A stretch of 64,000 bases of DNA from Sphingopyxis sp. (GTDB lineage Bacteria; Pseudomonadota; Alphaproteobacteria; Sphingomonadales; Sphingomonadaceae), in contig NZ_JAEULM010000051.1 of NCBI RefSeq assembly GCF_016793825.1, positions 1 through 64,000 of the forward strand, written 5' to 3'. The position numbers and the translations under genes are program-made. Shown piece by piece: positions 33,931-42,143 of this stretch (positions are counted from its first letter, which is position 1; every line of letters begins with the position of its first letter). The notes under the pieces are model-generated. The model made no database searches, had not been told where the DNA came from, and saw only the letters and a program-made list of their open reading frames with translations.

Positions 33931-34269
33931 CTAACGCTCATCGCTCGGCTCCGACATTCGATGTCCGAAATTCTCCGGCGTCATCGGCTGGATGCGACCA
34001 AAGTCGATGCCGCGGATTAGATATTCTGTGCGCGGAGGAGAAATGTAGTGGATGATCGAAAGTTCCGGAGACTGGAACTCTGGGAGGTCGACGATCTCGA
34101 GCCAGCCGTGGTCGATGCCGCAACCGCAGCGGGCTTGGAGGTGCTCGATAATGCTGGCGTGTCGCCATTGGAGGCCCGCATGGCGCAATTCAACCTTGAG
34201 GGCGCGGATGACCGAGGCGTTCTCGACAACGCCGACGACCTCGAGAGCGTTGGTGTCAGCAAGTCTCAT
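33931..34269 (-). CDS. Hypothetical protein
   Basis: 112 residues, start MRLADTNALEVVG chosen at the onset of good codon bias; the frame is open to 34464. Mixed alpha/beta: VIRALKVELRHAGLQWRHAS, CGCGIDHGWLEIVDLPEF, EYLIRGIDFGRIQPMTPEN. A competing plus-strand frame (34048-34419) covers the same DNA but has poorer third-position GC. It is co-directional with the small gene downstream. No family recognised. Confidence 0.5.
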   Translation of the reverse strand: MRLADTNALEVVGVVENASVIRALKVELRHAGLQWRHASIIEHLQARCGCGIDHGWLEIVDLPEFQSPELSIIHYISPPRTEYLIRGIDFGRIQPMTPENFGHRMSEPSDER

Positions 34270-34497
34270 CTCGCCGCAGGGCAGCTTGCGTCGCGTGAGG
34301 CGATGCGGGTGATCGAGCGGCTGGCACCGGGCCGCGCCGAGCCTTATCTCACGCTCGGGATAGCGGCGTGGGTCATTGAGGACTGGGACGCGAGCGGCGC
34401 TGATCCAACGAAGGTCTAAGTTCCGACATCGGCGGTCGAAGTTGAAAAGACGCCGAGGCGCCACCCATCCACGGGGCCATCCCTTTACCCGTATTTA

Positions 34498-34519
34498 GAA
34501 CCGGAACCGGTTCCAGTTC
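34498..34519. promoter_or_regulatory. 22-bp near-perfect palindrome upstream of luxR
   Basis: GAACCGGAACC and GGTTCCAGTTC, 11-bp arms with one mismatch, centred on GGAACCGGTTCC. Size and symmetry fit a lux-box type operator. It lies about 200 bp before the LuxR start, in otherwise non-coding DNA (34420-34713). Confidence 0.5.
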
Positions 34520-34713
34520 CTTCCTCCGAGGACTTTTCCCGGCGATCTCCAATTGTTACACTTATGTTGCCGGTTGTCATCGAGCATGGGGTAGCGGCCA
34601 AAGCCGGCCCTTCGGTGACAGGACCAATCGCGCATCCTGTTATGGCGCCGGACCGGGAGAGGAACCCGCGATGGAGCGAAGCGGAGCGGTCGACGGGCAG
34701 GCAGGTTGGGACT

Positions 34714-35484
34714 GTGTCCGCCGCCGACATACTCATGATGCAATATCATTTGACGGAAGACCTAGCGCTCTCGGTCGCAAGCGCCGCGACCGAGGAGCAA
34801 CTCAGAAACGAGCTCGCCAAGGCGTCGGCACGGCTCGGGTTCGAGCATTTTGCCCTCGCATACGACCGCCGCGGCCGCGCCGCGACTTCGCTGCTGGTGC
34901 ACGACTACCCTCAGGAATGGGCCGATGTGTATGTGAGCTTCGATCTCGGCGGGGCCGACCCCGTCCGGCGCGCCGGCGAACATTCCATGGTAGGCTTCGA
35001 ATGGCGACATCTAGCCGAGCTCATCCCCCTCACCCGCGCCGATCGGCAGATGCTCGATATCGGCCGCGACAACGGGATCGTCGACGGCTTCACCGTGCCC
35101 CGGCATTTGCCCGGCGAAGCAAGCGGCGCCTGTTCTTTCGCCGTCGGCCCTAAAGGCCGGCTCCGCGGCGAAAGTCTCCTTACCGCCGAGATCGTGGGAG
35201 CTGTCGCGCTGACCACGGCGCGCCGTATCGTCGGCGCGATGCCGCCAAAGGGGCGACCGCGGCTCAGCGAAAGACAGCGCGAATGCGTGCTGTGGACCGC
35301 GCGCGGCAAGACCGCCGCCGAGGTGGGCGCGATTCTCGGGATCAGCGAAGAGACCGTGATCCAGCATCTGAAGACCGCGCGCGACCGTTACGACGTCCAT
35401 TCGCGGCAGATGCTGATCCTCTGCGCCCTTTTCGACGGACTCATTGGATTTGCGGACATCTACGACTGGTGGCGCATCCGCTAG
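34714..35484 (+). CDS. luxR: LuxR-type quorum-sensing regulator
   Basis: About 256 residues. Autoinducer-binding domain (about 10-165) with DYPQEWADVYVSF, GGADPVRRAG and VGFEWRHLAEL carrying the usual Trp, Tyr, Asp-Pro and Trp ligand-pocket positions; C-terminal GerE HTH with LSERQRECVLWTARGKTAAE and EETVIQHLKTARDRYDV. It lies 114 bp upstream of luxI on the same strand, the standard receptor-synthase pairing. The start is uncertain: GTG 34714 is used; ATG 34735 and ATG 34564 are alternatives. Confidence 0.9.
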   Translation: MSAADILMMQYHLTEDLALSVASAATEEQLRNELAKASARLGFEHFALAYDRRGRAATSLLVHDYPQEWADVYVSFDLGGADPVRRAGEHSMVGFEWRHLAELIPLTRADRQMLDIGRDNGIVDGFTVPRHLPGEASGACSFAVGPKGRLRGESLLTAEIVGAVALTTARRIVGAMPPKGRPRLSERQRECVLWTARGKTAAEVGAILGISEETVIQHLKTARDRYDVHSRQMLILCALFDGLIGFADIYDWWRIR

Positions 35485-35520
35485 GCTGCGACGGCGAGGG
35501 AACAAGAATACGCCAAACCC

Positions 35521-35536
35521 TCCCCAGAAATGGGGA
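35521..35536 (+). terminator. Short hairpin between luxR and luxI
   Basis: TCCCCA-GAAA-TGGGGA, a 6-bp stem with a GAAA tetraloop, 37 bp after the luxR stop. No T-run follows; it may only weaken read-through into luxI. Confidence 0.3.
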
Positions 35537-35558
35537 TACCGGGTAGTTGAAGAACATG

Positions 35559-35598
35559 GTTTGATCCTCGGCACAGCCAACAGAACCGAGGATCAAAC
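35559..35598 (+). promoter_or_regulatory. 13-bp stem hairpin covering the luxI ribosome site
   Basis: GTTTGATCCTCGG (35559-35571) is the exact reverse complement of CCGAGGATCAAAC (35586-35598), with a 14-nt loop. The right arm contains the GAGG ribosome site and ends at the base before the luxI ATG. In mRNA the stem would hide the ribosome site; in DNA it is a large operator-like dyad. Confidence 0.6.
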
Positions 35599-36222
35599 AT
35601 GACCGACATGACCGTGCGGGCGCGCCAAGCGCCCGGCGACGATGCGCTGCGTGCAATGTTCGCCGCCCGGAAACGGGTATTTATCGATCTCTTGAAATGG
35701 GACCTGCCGGTCCTTGCCGGCGAATATGAACTCGATCATTTCGACAATCCGGCAGCCCATTATCTCATTCTTATGGGTCCCGACGGGGAGCACCGCGCCT
35801 CGGCCCGCATTCTGCCGACGACAGGATCGCATCTGCTCGGCGATCTCTTTTCCGAGCTTTGCGAAGGCGAGGTGCCTCGCGGAGAGAGCGTGCGCGAGAT
35901 CAGCCGCTTCTGCATCGAGCCTTCGCTGGACGCCGGCGCGCGCCGCGACGCACGCAACCAGCTCGTCACGGCGCTCGCCGAACATGCCGTTCAAGAAGGT
36001 ATCACCGATTATACCGCGATCGCAGACATCTGCTGGTTCGGGAAGATCCGTGCCTTCGGCTGGAAGTGCGAGGCGCTCGGCCCCGTCGCGGACGACGGCG
36101 AAAACAAGTTGACCGCGCTCCGGATCACCATCGACGACAGGACGATCGAAGGGCTGAAGGCGAACGGCACATATGCGCCGCTCTCGCTGCGGCTCGCCGA
36201 GACCGGGGAGTTCGTCCGGTGA
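35599..36222 (+). CDS. luxI: Acyl-homoserine-lactone synthase
   Basis: 207 residues, standard LuxI length. Conserved positions are present: RKRVFIDLLKWDLPV, the E-x-D-x-FD in YELDHFDN, HRASARILPTT (the arginine of the active core) and VREISRFCIEPS (the E-x-S-R-F block). It makes an AHL from S-adenosylmethionine and an acyl donor; the chain length cannot be read from sequence. Its stop overlaps the next gene (GTGA). The ribosome site is buried in a hairpin. Confidence 0.94.
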   Translation: MTDMTVRARQAPGDDALRAMFAARKRVFIDLLKWDLPVLAGEYELDHFDNPAAHYLILMGPDGEHRASARILPTTGSHLLGDLFSELCEGEVPRGESVREISRFCIEPSLDAGARRDARNQLVTALAEHAVQEGITDYTAIADICWFGKIRAFGWKCEALGPVADDGENKLTALRITIDDRTIEGLKANGTYAPLSLRLAETGEFVR

Positions 36223-37085
36223 CCGCGCTCTCGGCAACCCATATCGCAAGCGAGATGCGCGAGACCGGCTATTGCATCGTCCCGGACCTCGTTCCTCGGG
36301 CGACCATAGAAGCCTTCACCGCCGACCTTGACCCCGTATTCGAGGCCACACCCTTCGGCGAAGGCGACTTCTACGGATATCGCACCAAGCGCTTCGGTTC
36401 ACTGCTCAAGCGATCGCTCCACGCCGAAGCGCTCGTCCTCGATCCGGTCATTCTCGCCGCCGCGGAGGAATTATTGCGCGAAGGCTGCGACCGCATTCAG
36501 CTGAACGTCGCGCAAGCACTCGAAATCCATCCCGGCGAAGTGCGGCAGTTCCCGCACCGCGACGAGGATATGTGGGCCGGCGCCAAAAGCGATCAGGAAT
36601 ATCTCGTCAATGTGATCTGGCCGCTCGATCCCTTCACCGAGGCGAATGGCGCGACGCACCTCTATCCTCACAGCCATGGCGGAGCGGGCCGGCCCGAGGC
36701 GCCGCCGGCTACCCCCGTGATCGCCGAATGCGCGCCCGGCTCCGCAATCTGCTTCCTCGGTTCGACGCTCCACGGTGCCGGAGCCAACCGGTCCGCCGCG
36801 CCGCGCCGCGCTGTGATCTTCGGATACAGTCTCGGCTGGCTCAAGCCTTATGAGAATCTCTGGCTCGCCTACCCGCCCGCGGTCGCGCGCGGCTTTTCGC
36901 CCGAGCTTGCCGCGCTCGCCGGCTATGCGCAGCACCGCCCCAACCTCGGAAATTATGAGGGCCAATGCCCCTCGGTACTTCTTGGCGAAACGACGCCCAC
37001 GCACCTCGGCGCGATCGACGCGCTCCGCCCCGACCAGCAAAGCGCGCTCGCCGACTTTGCGCAAATCGAGCGAGGTGGAGCATGA
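36219..37085 (+). CDS. Phytanoyl-CoA dioxygenase (PhyH) family protein
   Basis: 288 residues, GTG start overlapping the luxI stop. A non-haem Fe(II)/2-oxoglutarate oxygenase fold: metal ligands His-x-Asp in QFPHRDEDMW and the distal His in STLHGAGANRS, with an arginine a few residues on for 2-oxoglutarate. A phyH gene directly after luxI is a recurring arrangement in sphingomonads. The substrate is unknown; oxidation of the AHL or a related fatty-acyl compound has been suggested by position only. Confidence 0.9.
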   Translation: MTALSATHIASEMRETGYCIVPDLVPRATIEAFTADLDPVFEATPFGEGDFYGYRTKRFGSLLKRSLHAEALVLDPVILAAAEELLREGCDRIQLNVAQALEIHPGEVRQFPHRDEDMWAGAKSDQEYLVNVIWPLDPFTEANGATHLYPHSHGGAGRPEAPPATPVIAECAPGSAICFLGSTLHGAGANRSAAPRRAVIFGYSLGWLKPYENLWLAYPPAVARGFSPELAALAGYAQHRPNLGNYEGQCPSVLLGETTPTHLGAIDALRPDQQSALADFAQIERGGA

Positions 37086-37693
37086 GCCCGTCGCATGTCG
37101 TCGAACCGACCTACCAGGCGATCAAGCGCCGGCTGATGGCGGGAGACTGGCCGATGGGCATGCGCATCGAGGCCGCGAGGCTCGCCGACGAGCTTGGCGT
37201 CAGTATGACGCCCGTCCGCGACAGCCTCTTCCGACTCGTCGGCGAACGCATGGTCGACTTCTCGCATGGCGAAGGCTTTCGGGTTCACCGCCTCACCGAG
37301 ATCGAGCTGCGCGACATGCTCGAACTCCATCTCATCCTTGCGCTCGCGGCGCTGGCGACCTCGGTCGGCGCGCGGCAGGAACAGCCAGGAGAACCGTTGC
37401 AACTTGCGGACGATGCCGACCGCGCCGCGCGGCTGTTCGGATCGCTGGCACGGCGTTCGGGCAACAGCGAGATCGCGCTCGCGATCGCCTCGCTGGGCGA
37501 CCGGCTTCATCTGGCGCGCGCGAGCGAAGCGTCGGTCATAGGAGAGACGGGGACCGAGATGGATGCGCTGGAAGATGCAACGCGCGGTGCGCACATAATG
37601 CCAACCATCCGCGACCTGATGCTGCGCTACCATGAACGAAGGGCCCGCGAAGCCGCCGCCATCGTACGGCTCCTCGCCGGGGAGGCGAGCTGA
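37082..37693 (+). CDS. GntR-type transcriptional regulator
   Basis: 203 residues, ATGA overlap with phyH. N-terminal GntR winged helix (about 5-70): YQAIKRRLMAGDWPMGMRIE, LADELGVSMTPVRDSLFRLV and GFRVHRLT. The C-terminal part (about 75-200) is helical like a short FCD ligand domain but lacks a clear metal-binding set of histidines. It may regulate the luxI-phyH unit or the sigma factor genes that follow. Confidence 0.88.
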   Translation: MSPSHVVEPTYQAIKRRLMAGDWPMGMRIEAARLADELGVSMTPVRDSLFRLVGERMVDFSHGEGFRVHRLTEIELRDMLELHLILALAALATSVGARQEQPGEPLQLADDADRAARLFGSLARRSGNSEIALAIASLGDRLHLARASEASVIGETGTEMDALEDATRGAHIMPTIRDLMLRYHERRAREAAAIVRLLAGEAS

Positions 37694-37914
37694 GAGGTCG
37701 CATGCCAAACCGTCCGCACTCTTGTCTTTCTGCGGCCACTTTGTCATGATTCTCCAGCGCGGCCCACGGATGGCATCCGCCGCGCATCGGTGCCGCGCAT
37801 CAAATACGCCCGTCCCCGCTGGACCGGCCGCAGCCTTGGGACGAGGATTTATCCGGAGCCCGAAGGCAGCAAAGCGCTGGACGACGAGCCGCCGGCTTCG
37901 ACCGGCGTTTCGCC

Positions 37915-38535
37915 GTGCCTCTGGATTGCAGCGTGCCCTTCCCTCCCTGCGACGCCGCCCTGGCCGACCGCCGGCCTTGCCTGTCGGCAGCATGCCCGCT
38001 TCCACCGGACGATCGGCGCAGCTGTCCCCACGATGGCGACGGTGAAGCCGCGCTCGAGCAGGCGTTTCGGGTCCATGGCGGCGCGCTGCTTCGCTATCTG
38101 CGCCGCAAGACCGGCGCGGATGAGGCGGGCGATCTGGTGCAGGAGGTCTTCGCGCGCGCGGCGGGGAGCCCGCAGCGCAGCCGCCTTACCAATCCCGGCG
38201 GATTCCTGCGGCGCATTGCCCAGAACCTCCTTATCGACCGGGCACGCAAGCAGCGCTCGCACTCCGTGGTGCTGTTCCCGCTGCTCGACGACCGGGACGC
38301 CTTCAGCCCGCCAGAGCAGGAATGGAACCTCGTCGCCGGCGACCTTATCCGGCAATATGAAACCGCGGTCGAGGGCATGCCGCCCAAAACAAGGCGCGTC
38401 TTTCTGATGCACCGCGTCGACGAGATGAGCTATCGCGAGATCCACCAGAGGCTAGGCATCAGCATCGCGACAGTGGAATATCATATGATCAAAGCCTTGG
38501 GACACATAGCAAAGGTGGTCGACGCCGGACGATGA
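37915..38535 (+). CDS. fecI: ECF sigma factor, FecI type
   Basis: About 206 residues from a GTG start; the conserved part begins near residue 45. Region 2 (LRYLRRKTGADEAGDLVQEV) and region 4 (PPKTRRVFLMHRVDEMSYRE, ISIATVEYHMIKAL) are clear. It is coupled to the FecR gene by an ATGA overlap and directs RNA polymerase to genes of the adjacent TonB receptor system when released. The 220-bp gap before it probably carries its promoter. The N-terminal 40 residues are Pro/Cys-rich and may not be translated. Confidence 0.9.
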   Translation: MPLDCSVPFPPCDAALADRRPCLSAACPLPPDDRRSCPHDGDGEAALEQAFRVHGGALLRYLRRKTGADEAGDLVQEVFARAAGSPQRSRLTNPGGFLRRIAQNLLIDRARKQRSHSVVLFPLLDDRDAFSPPEQEWNLVAGDLIRQYETAVEGMPPKTRRVFLMHRVDEMSYREIHQRLGISIATVEYHMIKALGHIAKVVDAGR

Positions 38536-39530
38536 CTGATGATCGCGAGGGCTATTCTCCGGACGAGATTGCCCGGGCCTGGCTCGTGAAACTGCACGGC
38601 GAGGATGCGGCGGCGCTGCGTCCCGAGTTCGAGGCATGGCGCGATGCGGCCCCGGAAAACAGGCAGGCGTGGGAACAGGCGCACGGTCAGTGGCAGAGTG
38701 CAGCCGCTCTCAAACAATCGGCGCGTTTCGGAACCGGCCATACGGTGACCCGCCGGAAAATGTCGTGGAGCATGACGAAGTGGCCCGGCGCTATCACCAC
38801 AGCCATCATTCTCGCCGCCGGCACAGGCGCACTCGTGACGACGATGCCAAATGCGAGCGTATCGAGCGCGCGCGCGGCGGAACGGTTCGCCACGGCGCGA
38901 GGGGAAATCAAGACATTCGAGATCGCCGACGGTGCGGCGGCGACTCTCGACACAGCGAGCCGCCTCGACGTGCTGGCCGGCGGGGGCGAGCAACATATCC
39001 GCGTGGTGAGCGGCCGGGCGCGGATCCGGTCCTTCGGCAACGGCCTTCCGATACGCATCGAGGCCGGCGGCGCGACGATCGTCGCGACGAACGCCGAAGT
39101 CGACATCAGCATCGGACCAGCTGGCAAGCTTCAGATCTTGCTGCTCCGCGGTTTGGCGCGTTTCGAAGGAAACTGGGCGAGACGCGTTCCCGCCGAAATT
39201 CCGGTCGGCAAACCCCTGCACTTTTCGGTCCGCGGTGAGTTGCAGCGCGGCACGCGACCGGACGCGAGTCTCGCGACCGACTGGCCCGCCGGCTGGGCCG
39301 AATATGACAGCGTCAGCCTCGGCACGCTTGTCGGCGAAGCCAATCGTTATACGGCGCGGCCGATCAGGATCGACGATCCGGCGATCGCAAGGCTAGAGCT
39401 GTCGGGCCGGTTTCAGGTCAGCGAAACACCCCGCTTCGCGCGGCGCATCGCAGAACTTTTCGACCTCGAGCTCCAGCAACGCTCGGATGGCATCCACCTG
39501 TCACGCAAAAAAATCTCGGCTGGCGGCTAA
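38532..39530 (+). CDS. fecR: FecR-type anti-sigma factor
   Basis: 332 residues. N-terminal DUF4880-like segment (SPDEIARAWLVKLHGEDAAA, FEAWRDAAPENRQAWEQA) binds the sigma factor; a transmembrane helix (AITTAIILAAGTGALVTTM) is followed by the periplasmic FecR domain (about 115-215) and a C-terminal STN-like tail (LGTLVGEANRYTARPIRIDD) that would contact the receptor's signalling domain. It completes the FecI-FecR-receptor relay with the genes on either side. Confidence 0.92.
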   Translation: MTDDREGYSPDEIARAWLVKLHGEDAAALRPEFEAWRDAAPENRQAWEQAHGQWQSAAALKQSARFGTGHTVTRRKMSWSMTKWPGAITTAIILAAGTGALVTTMPNASVSSARAAERFATARGEIKTFEIADGAAATLDTASRLDVLAGGGEQHIRVVSGRARIRSFGNGLPIRIEAGGATIVATNAEVDISIGPAGKLQILLLRGLARFEGNWARRVPAEIPVGKPLHFSVRGELQRGTRPDASLATDWPAGWAEYDSVSLGTLVGEANRYTARPIRIDDPAIARLELSGRFQVSETPRFARRIAELFDLELQQRSDGIHLSRKKISAGG

Positions 39531-39608
39531 GGTCGTCCCCCTCACTACGTCAACGCAGTCCCGCAAGCCGCCTGAACCAATCGGGGCGGCCACAGGCGGG
39601 GAGTTGAT

Positions 39609-42143
39609 ATGCCGAAAAAGTCCATTTTGTTCGCGGCCTTGCTGCTTGGCAGCGCCACCATTTGCGCCCCTGCCATGGCGCAGGCATCGCAGGAGCAACG
39701 TCACCGGTTTGATCTTCAACCCCAAGACCTCGACACGGCCTTGCGACAGGTCGCAAGGGTGGCCGGTGTCGAACTTTATGCTCCGTCCGCCGACCTCGCC
39801 GGAAAGCGCTCACCGTCACTTCGCGGCGATTACAGTCTTCGCCAGGCGGTGGAGCAATTACTCAGCGGCAGCGGCCTGACCGCGAGGTTTGCGTCGGGGT
39901 CGATCATCGTCACCCGGACGAGCGACACGTCCGCCATCGAAGCGATGCCTGAAGAAGCGATCATCGTGACGGGATCGCGGATTGCCGGGGCGCCGCCCAC
40001 GACACCTGTCACAACCATCTCGTCCGACGAGATCCGTCGGAGCGCCCAGAATGATCTTGGCGAGGTGGCGCGAAGCCTTCCGCAGAATTTCGGCGGGGGG
40101 CAAAATCCCGGCATTGGTAATGGTCAAGGCGCAGGAAACGACAATGCCAATGTCAACGGCGCCTCAACCTTCAACCTCCGCGGCATCGGCCCCAACGCCA
40201 CGCTGACGCTGCTCAACGGCAATCGATTTGCCTACACCGGGGCATCGTCGGTGCTCGACATCAGCGCCATTCCCGTGTCCGCCGTCGACCGGGTCGAGAT
40301 CGTCGCCGATGGCGCTTCGGCGATATATGGAGCCGACGCCGTCGCGGGTGTGGTTAACATCATTCTCAAGCGCGACTATGAGGGCCTTGCAGCAATGGGA
40401 CGGCTCGGTGCGTCCACCGACGGCGGCAATTTCCAGCAACAATATGGACTGCTCGGGGGCACACGCTGGAGGTCCGGCGGGATTATGGCCGCCTATGATT
40501 TCAGCCGCTCGACCGCAATCGAGGCAGGCGACCGCAGTTACACGCGCGCAGCAAACCCTGAAACAACGCTTTTCCCGTCGCAGCGCCGGCATTCTGTCAT
40601 TCTGAGCGGTCATCAAGAACTCGGCGCGGGCGTCACGTTTTCCGCCGATGCGCTCTACAAACGAAGCCGCAATCATGCGGCGACCGGATTCACACCGACC
40701 GGCGACCTGCGCACTTCGGGCTTCGACGCCGTCACGCACTCGGAGGTTTTCGGCATCGCCCCGACGATCGAGATCGACATGGGCGGCGACTGGACATTCA
40801 AGGCGAACGGGTTCTTCGGCACCGATCGCACGGCGGGCACCACCGCATTGTTTGCGGGCGGCACCGGGATTGCGAGCTTCGATCGGTCATTTTTCAACCG
40901 CAACCTCGCTATCGAAGGCGGATTTCAGGGATCGCTCCTCGCGCTCCCCGCCGGCGATGTCAGGCTCGCGATCGGAGCGGGTGCACGGCGCAACCGGTTT
41001 CGAACTGGCGGCTCCGTCGGCGATCTCTCGAAGCGGCGCGATGCGATCTTTGCCTATGGTGAAATCCACGTTCCGCTAGCGGCGCCCGCACAGGATATCG
41101 CCGGTCTGCACCGGCTTTCGCTGTCCGGTGCAATTCGCTTTGAAGATTATTCGGATTCCGAAGGCATCTTCACCCCGAAGCTCGGGCTGGACTGGGAGCC
41201 GGTAGCAATGCTGCGGCTCGGGGTATCGTGGGGCCGCTCGTTCAAGATGCCGACGCTCAATCAACAGTATAGCGGCTATTCGGCGGTCCTCGCGCCTGCC
41301 GCGGCGTTCGGCGCCGGTTTGCCGGCGAATGCAACGGTCCTCTACGCCGGAGGGGCCGACAGCCGGATCGGCCCGGAGCGCTCGGAGAACTGGACGCTAA
41401 GCGCGCAGCTTACGCCCGTCGACGGCCTCGAACTCACCGCCGCCTGGTTCGACATCGACTATCGCGACCGTGTTGCGACCCCCTTTGTCTCTTCCCTTGG
41501 GGCACTGGACAACCCGATCTTCGCCGATTCCATCACGCGAACACCGAGTGCTGACTTCCTGTCGGAAATCATCGCGAACGCCCTGCCGCCGCTCCAGAAC
41601 GCGACAGGTGGGCCCTACAACCCGGCGAATGTGGTTGCCTTCATCGACCTGCGCGATCGCAATATCGCCCGGCAGCGCTATCGCGGCGCCGACCTGTCAC
41701 TGCGCTACCGCTTTGCAGCGACGGGCGGTGAGGTCGCCATCACGGGCGCAGGTACGCTCCTGCGCAGCCGCCAGCAGCTCCGTCCCGATGCAGCGATTAC
41801 GCCCCTCGCTGGTACCCTATTCTACCCCGCGCGGTTTCGGGCACGGGCGGGGGCGAGCTGGTCGACCGATCGCCTGTCGATCGCCGCCTTCGTCAATCAC
41901 TCCGGCGCCCTCACCGACGCGCGGCGAACACAATCGGTCCGGGTGCGAGGCATCACGACGGTCGATCTGACGGGCGAACTGCTTATCGGAAAGGGTACCC
42001 GAATCTCGCTCGCGGCCCTCAACCTGTTCAATGCCAAGCCGCCGCCGATCGTAACGAGCTCGATCGCCGAGACACCTTATGACACGACGAACTACTCGCC
42101 CGCCGGACGTTTTGTCGGGGTCACCCTGCGGCAGGAGTGGTGA
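39609..42143 (+). CDS. TonB-dependent receptor with STN signalling domain
   Basis: 844 residues. Signal peptide (FAALLLGSATICAPAMAQA), STN domain (about 30-105: FDLQPQDLDTALRQVARVAG), plug domain (about 115-245: IIVTGSRIAGAPPTTPVTTI, VDRVEIVADGASAIYGADAV), then a 22-strand barrel ending in the terminal aromatic TLRQEW. The STN domain ties ligand binding to FecR. Lying between fecR and a lasso isopeptidase, it is the likely importer of the lasso peptide made from the genes at 46-47 kb. Confidence 0.93.
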   Translation: MPKKSILFAALLLGSATICAPAMAQASQEQRHRFDLQPQDLDTALRQVARVAGVELYAPSADLAGKRSPSLRGDYSLRQAVEQLLSGSGLTARFASGSIIVTRTSDTSAIEAMPEEAIIVTGSRIAGAPPTTPVTTISSDEIRRSAQNDLGEVARSLPQNFGGGQNPGIGNGQGAGNDNANVNGASTFNLRGIGPNATLTLLNGNRFAYTGASSVLDISAIPVSAVDRVEIVADGASAIYGADAVAGVVNIILKRDYEGLAAMGRLGASTDGGNFQQQYGLLGGTRWRSGGIMAAYDFSRSTAIEAGDRSYTRAANPETTLFPSQRRHSVILSGHQELGAGVTFSADALYKRSRNHAATGFTPTGDLRTSGFDAVTHSEVFGIAPTIEIDMGGDWTFKANGFFGTDRTAGTTALFAGGTGIASFDRSFFNRNLAIEGGFQGSLLALPAGDVRLAIGAGARRNRFRTGGSVGDLSKRRDAIFAYGEIHVPLAAPAQDIAGLHRLSLSGAIRFEDYSDSEGIFTPKLGLDWEPVAMLRLGVSWGRSFKMPTLNQQYSGYSAVLAPAAAFGAGLPANATVLYAGGADSRIGPERSENWTLSAQLTPVDGLELTAAWFDIDYRDRVATPFVSSLGALDNPIFADSITRTPSADFLSEIIANALPPLQNATGGPYNPANVVAFIDLRDRNIARQRYRGADLSLRYRFAATGGEVAITGAGTLLRSRQQLRPDAAITPLAGTLFYPARFRARAGASWSTDRLSIAAFVNHSGALTDARRTQSVRVRGITTVDLTGELLIGKGTRISLAALNLFNAKPPPIVTSSIAETPYDTTNYSPAGRFVGVTLRQEW

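Noticed and set aside
34048-34419. 123-codon plus-strand frame as a gene
   Set aside because: Third-position GC is lower than in the minus-strand frame, which is also co-directional with the adjacent small gene. Confidence is moderate.
38532-39530. FecR anti-sigma gene as part of the same system as the FecR domain of the giant protein
   Set aside because: The two share only the FecR fold; this one has a sigma-binding N-terminus and sits in a FecI/TonB-receptor operon.
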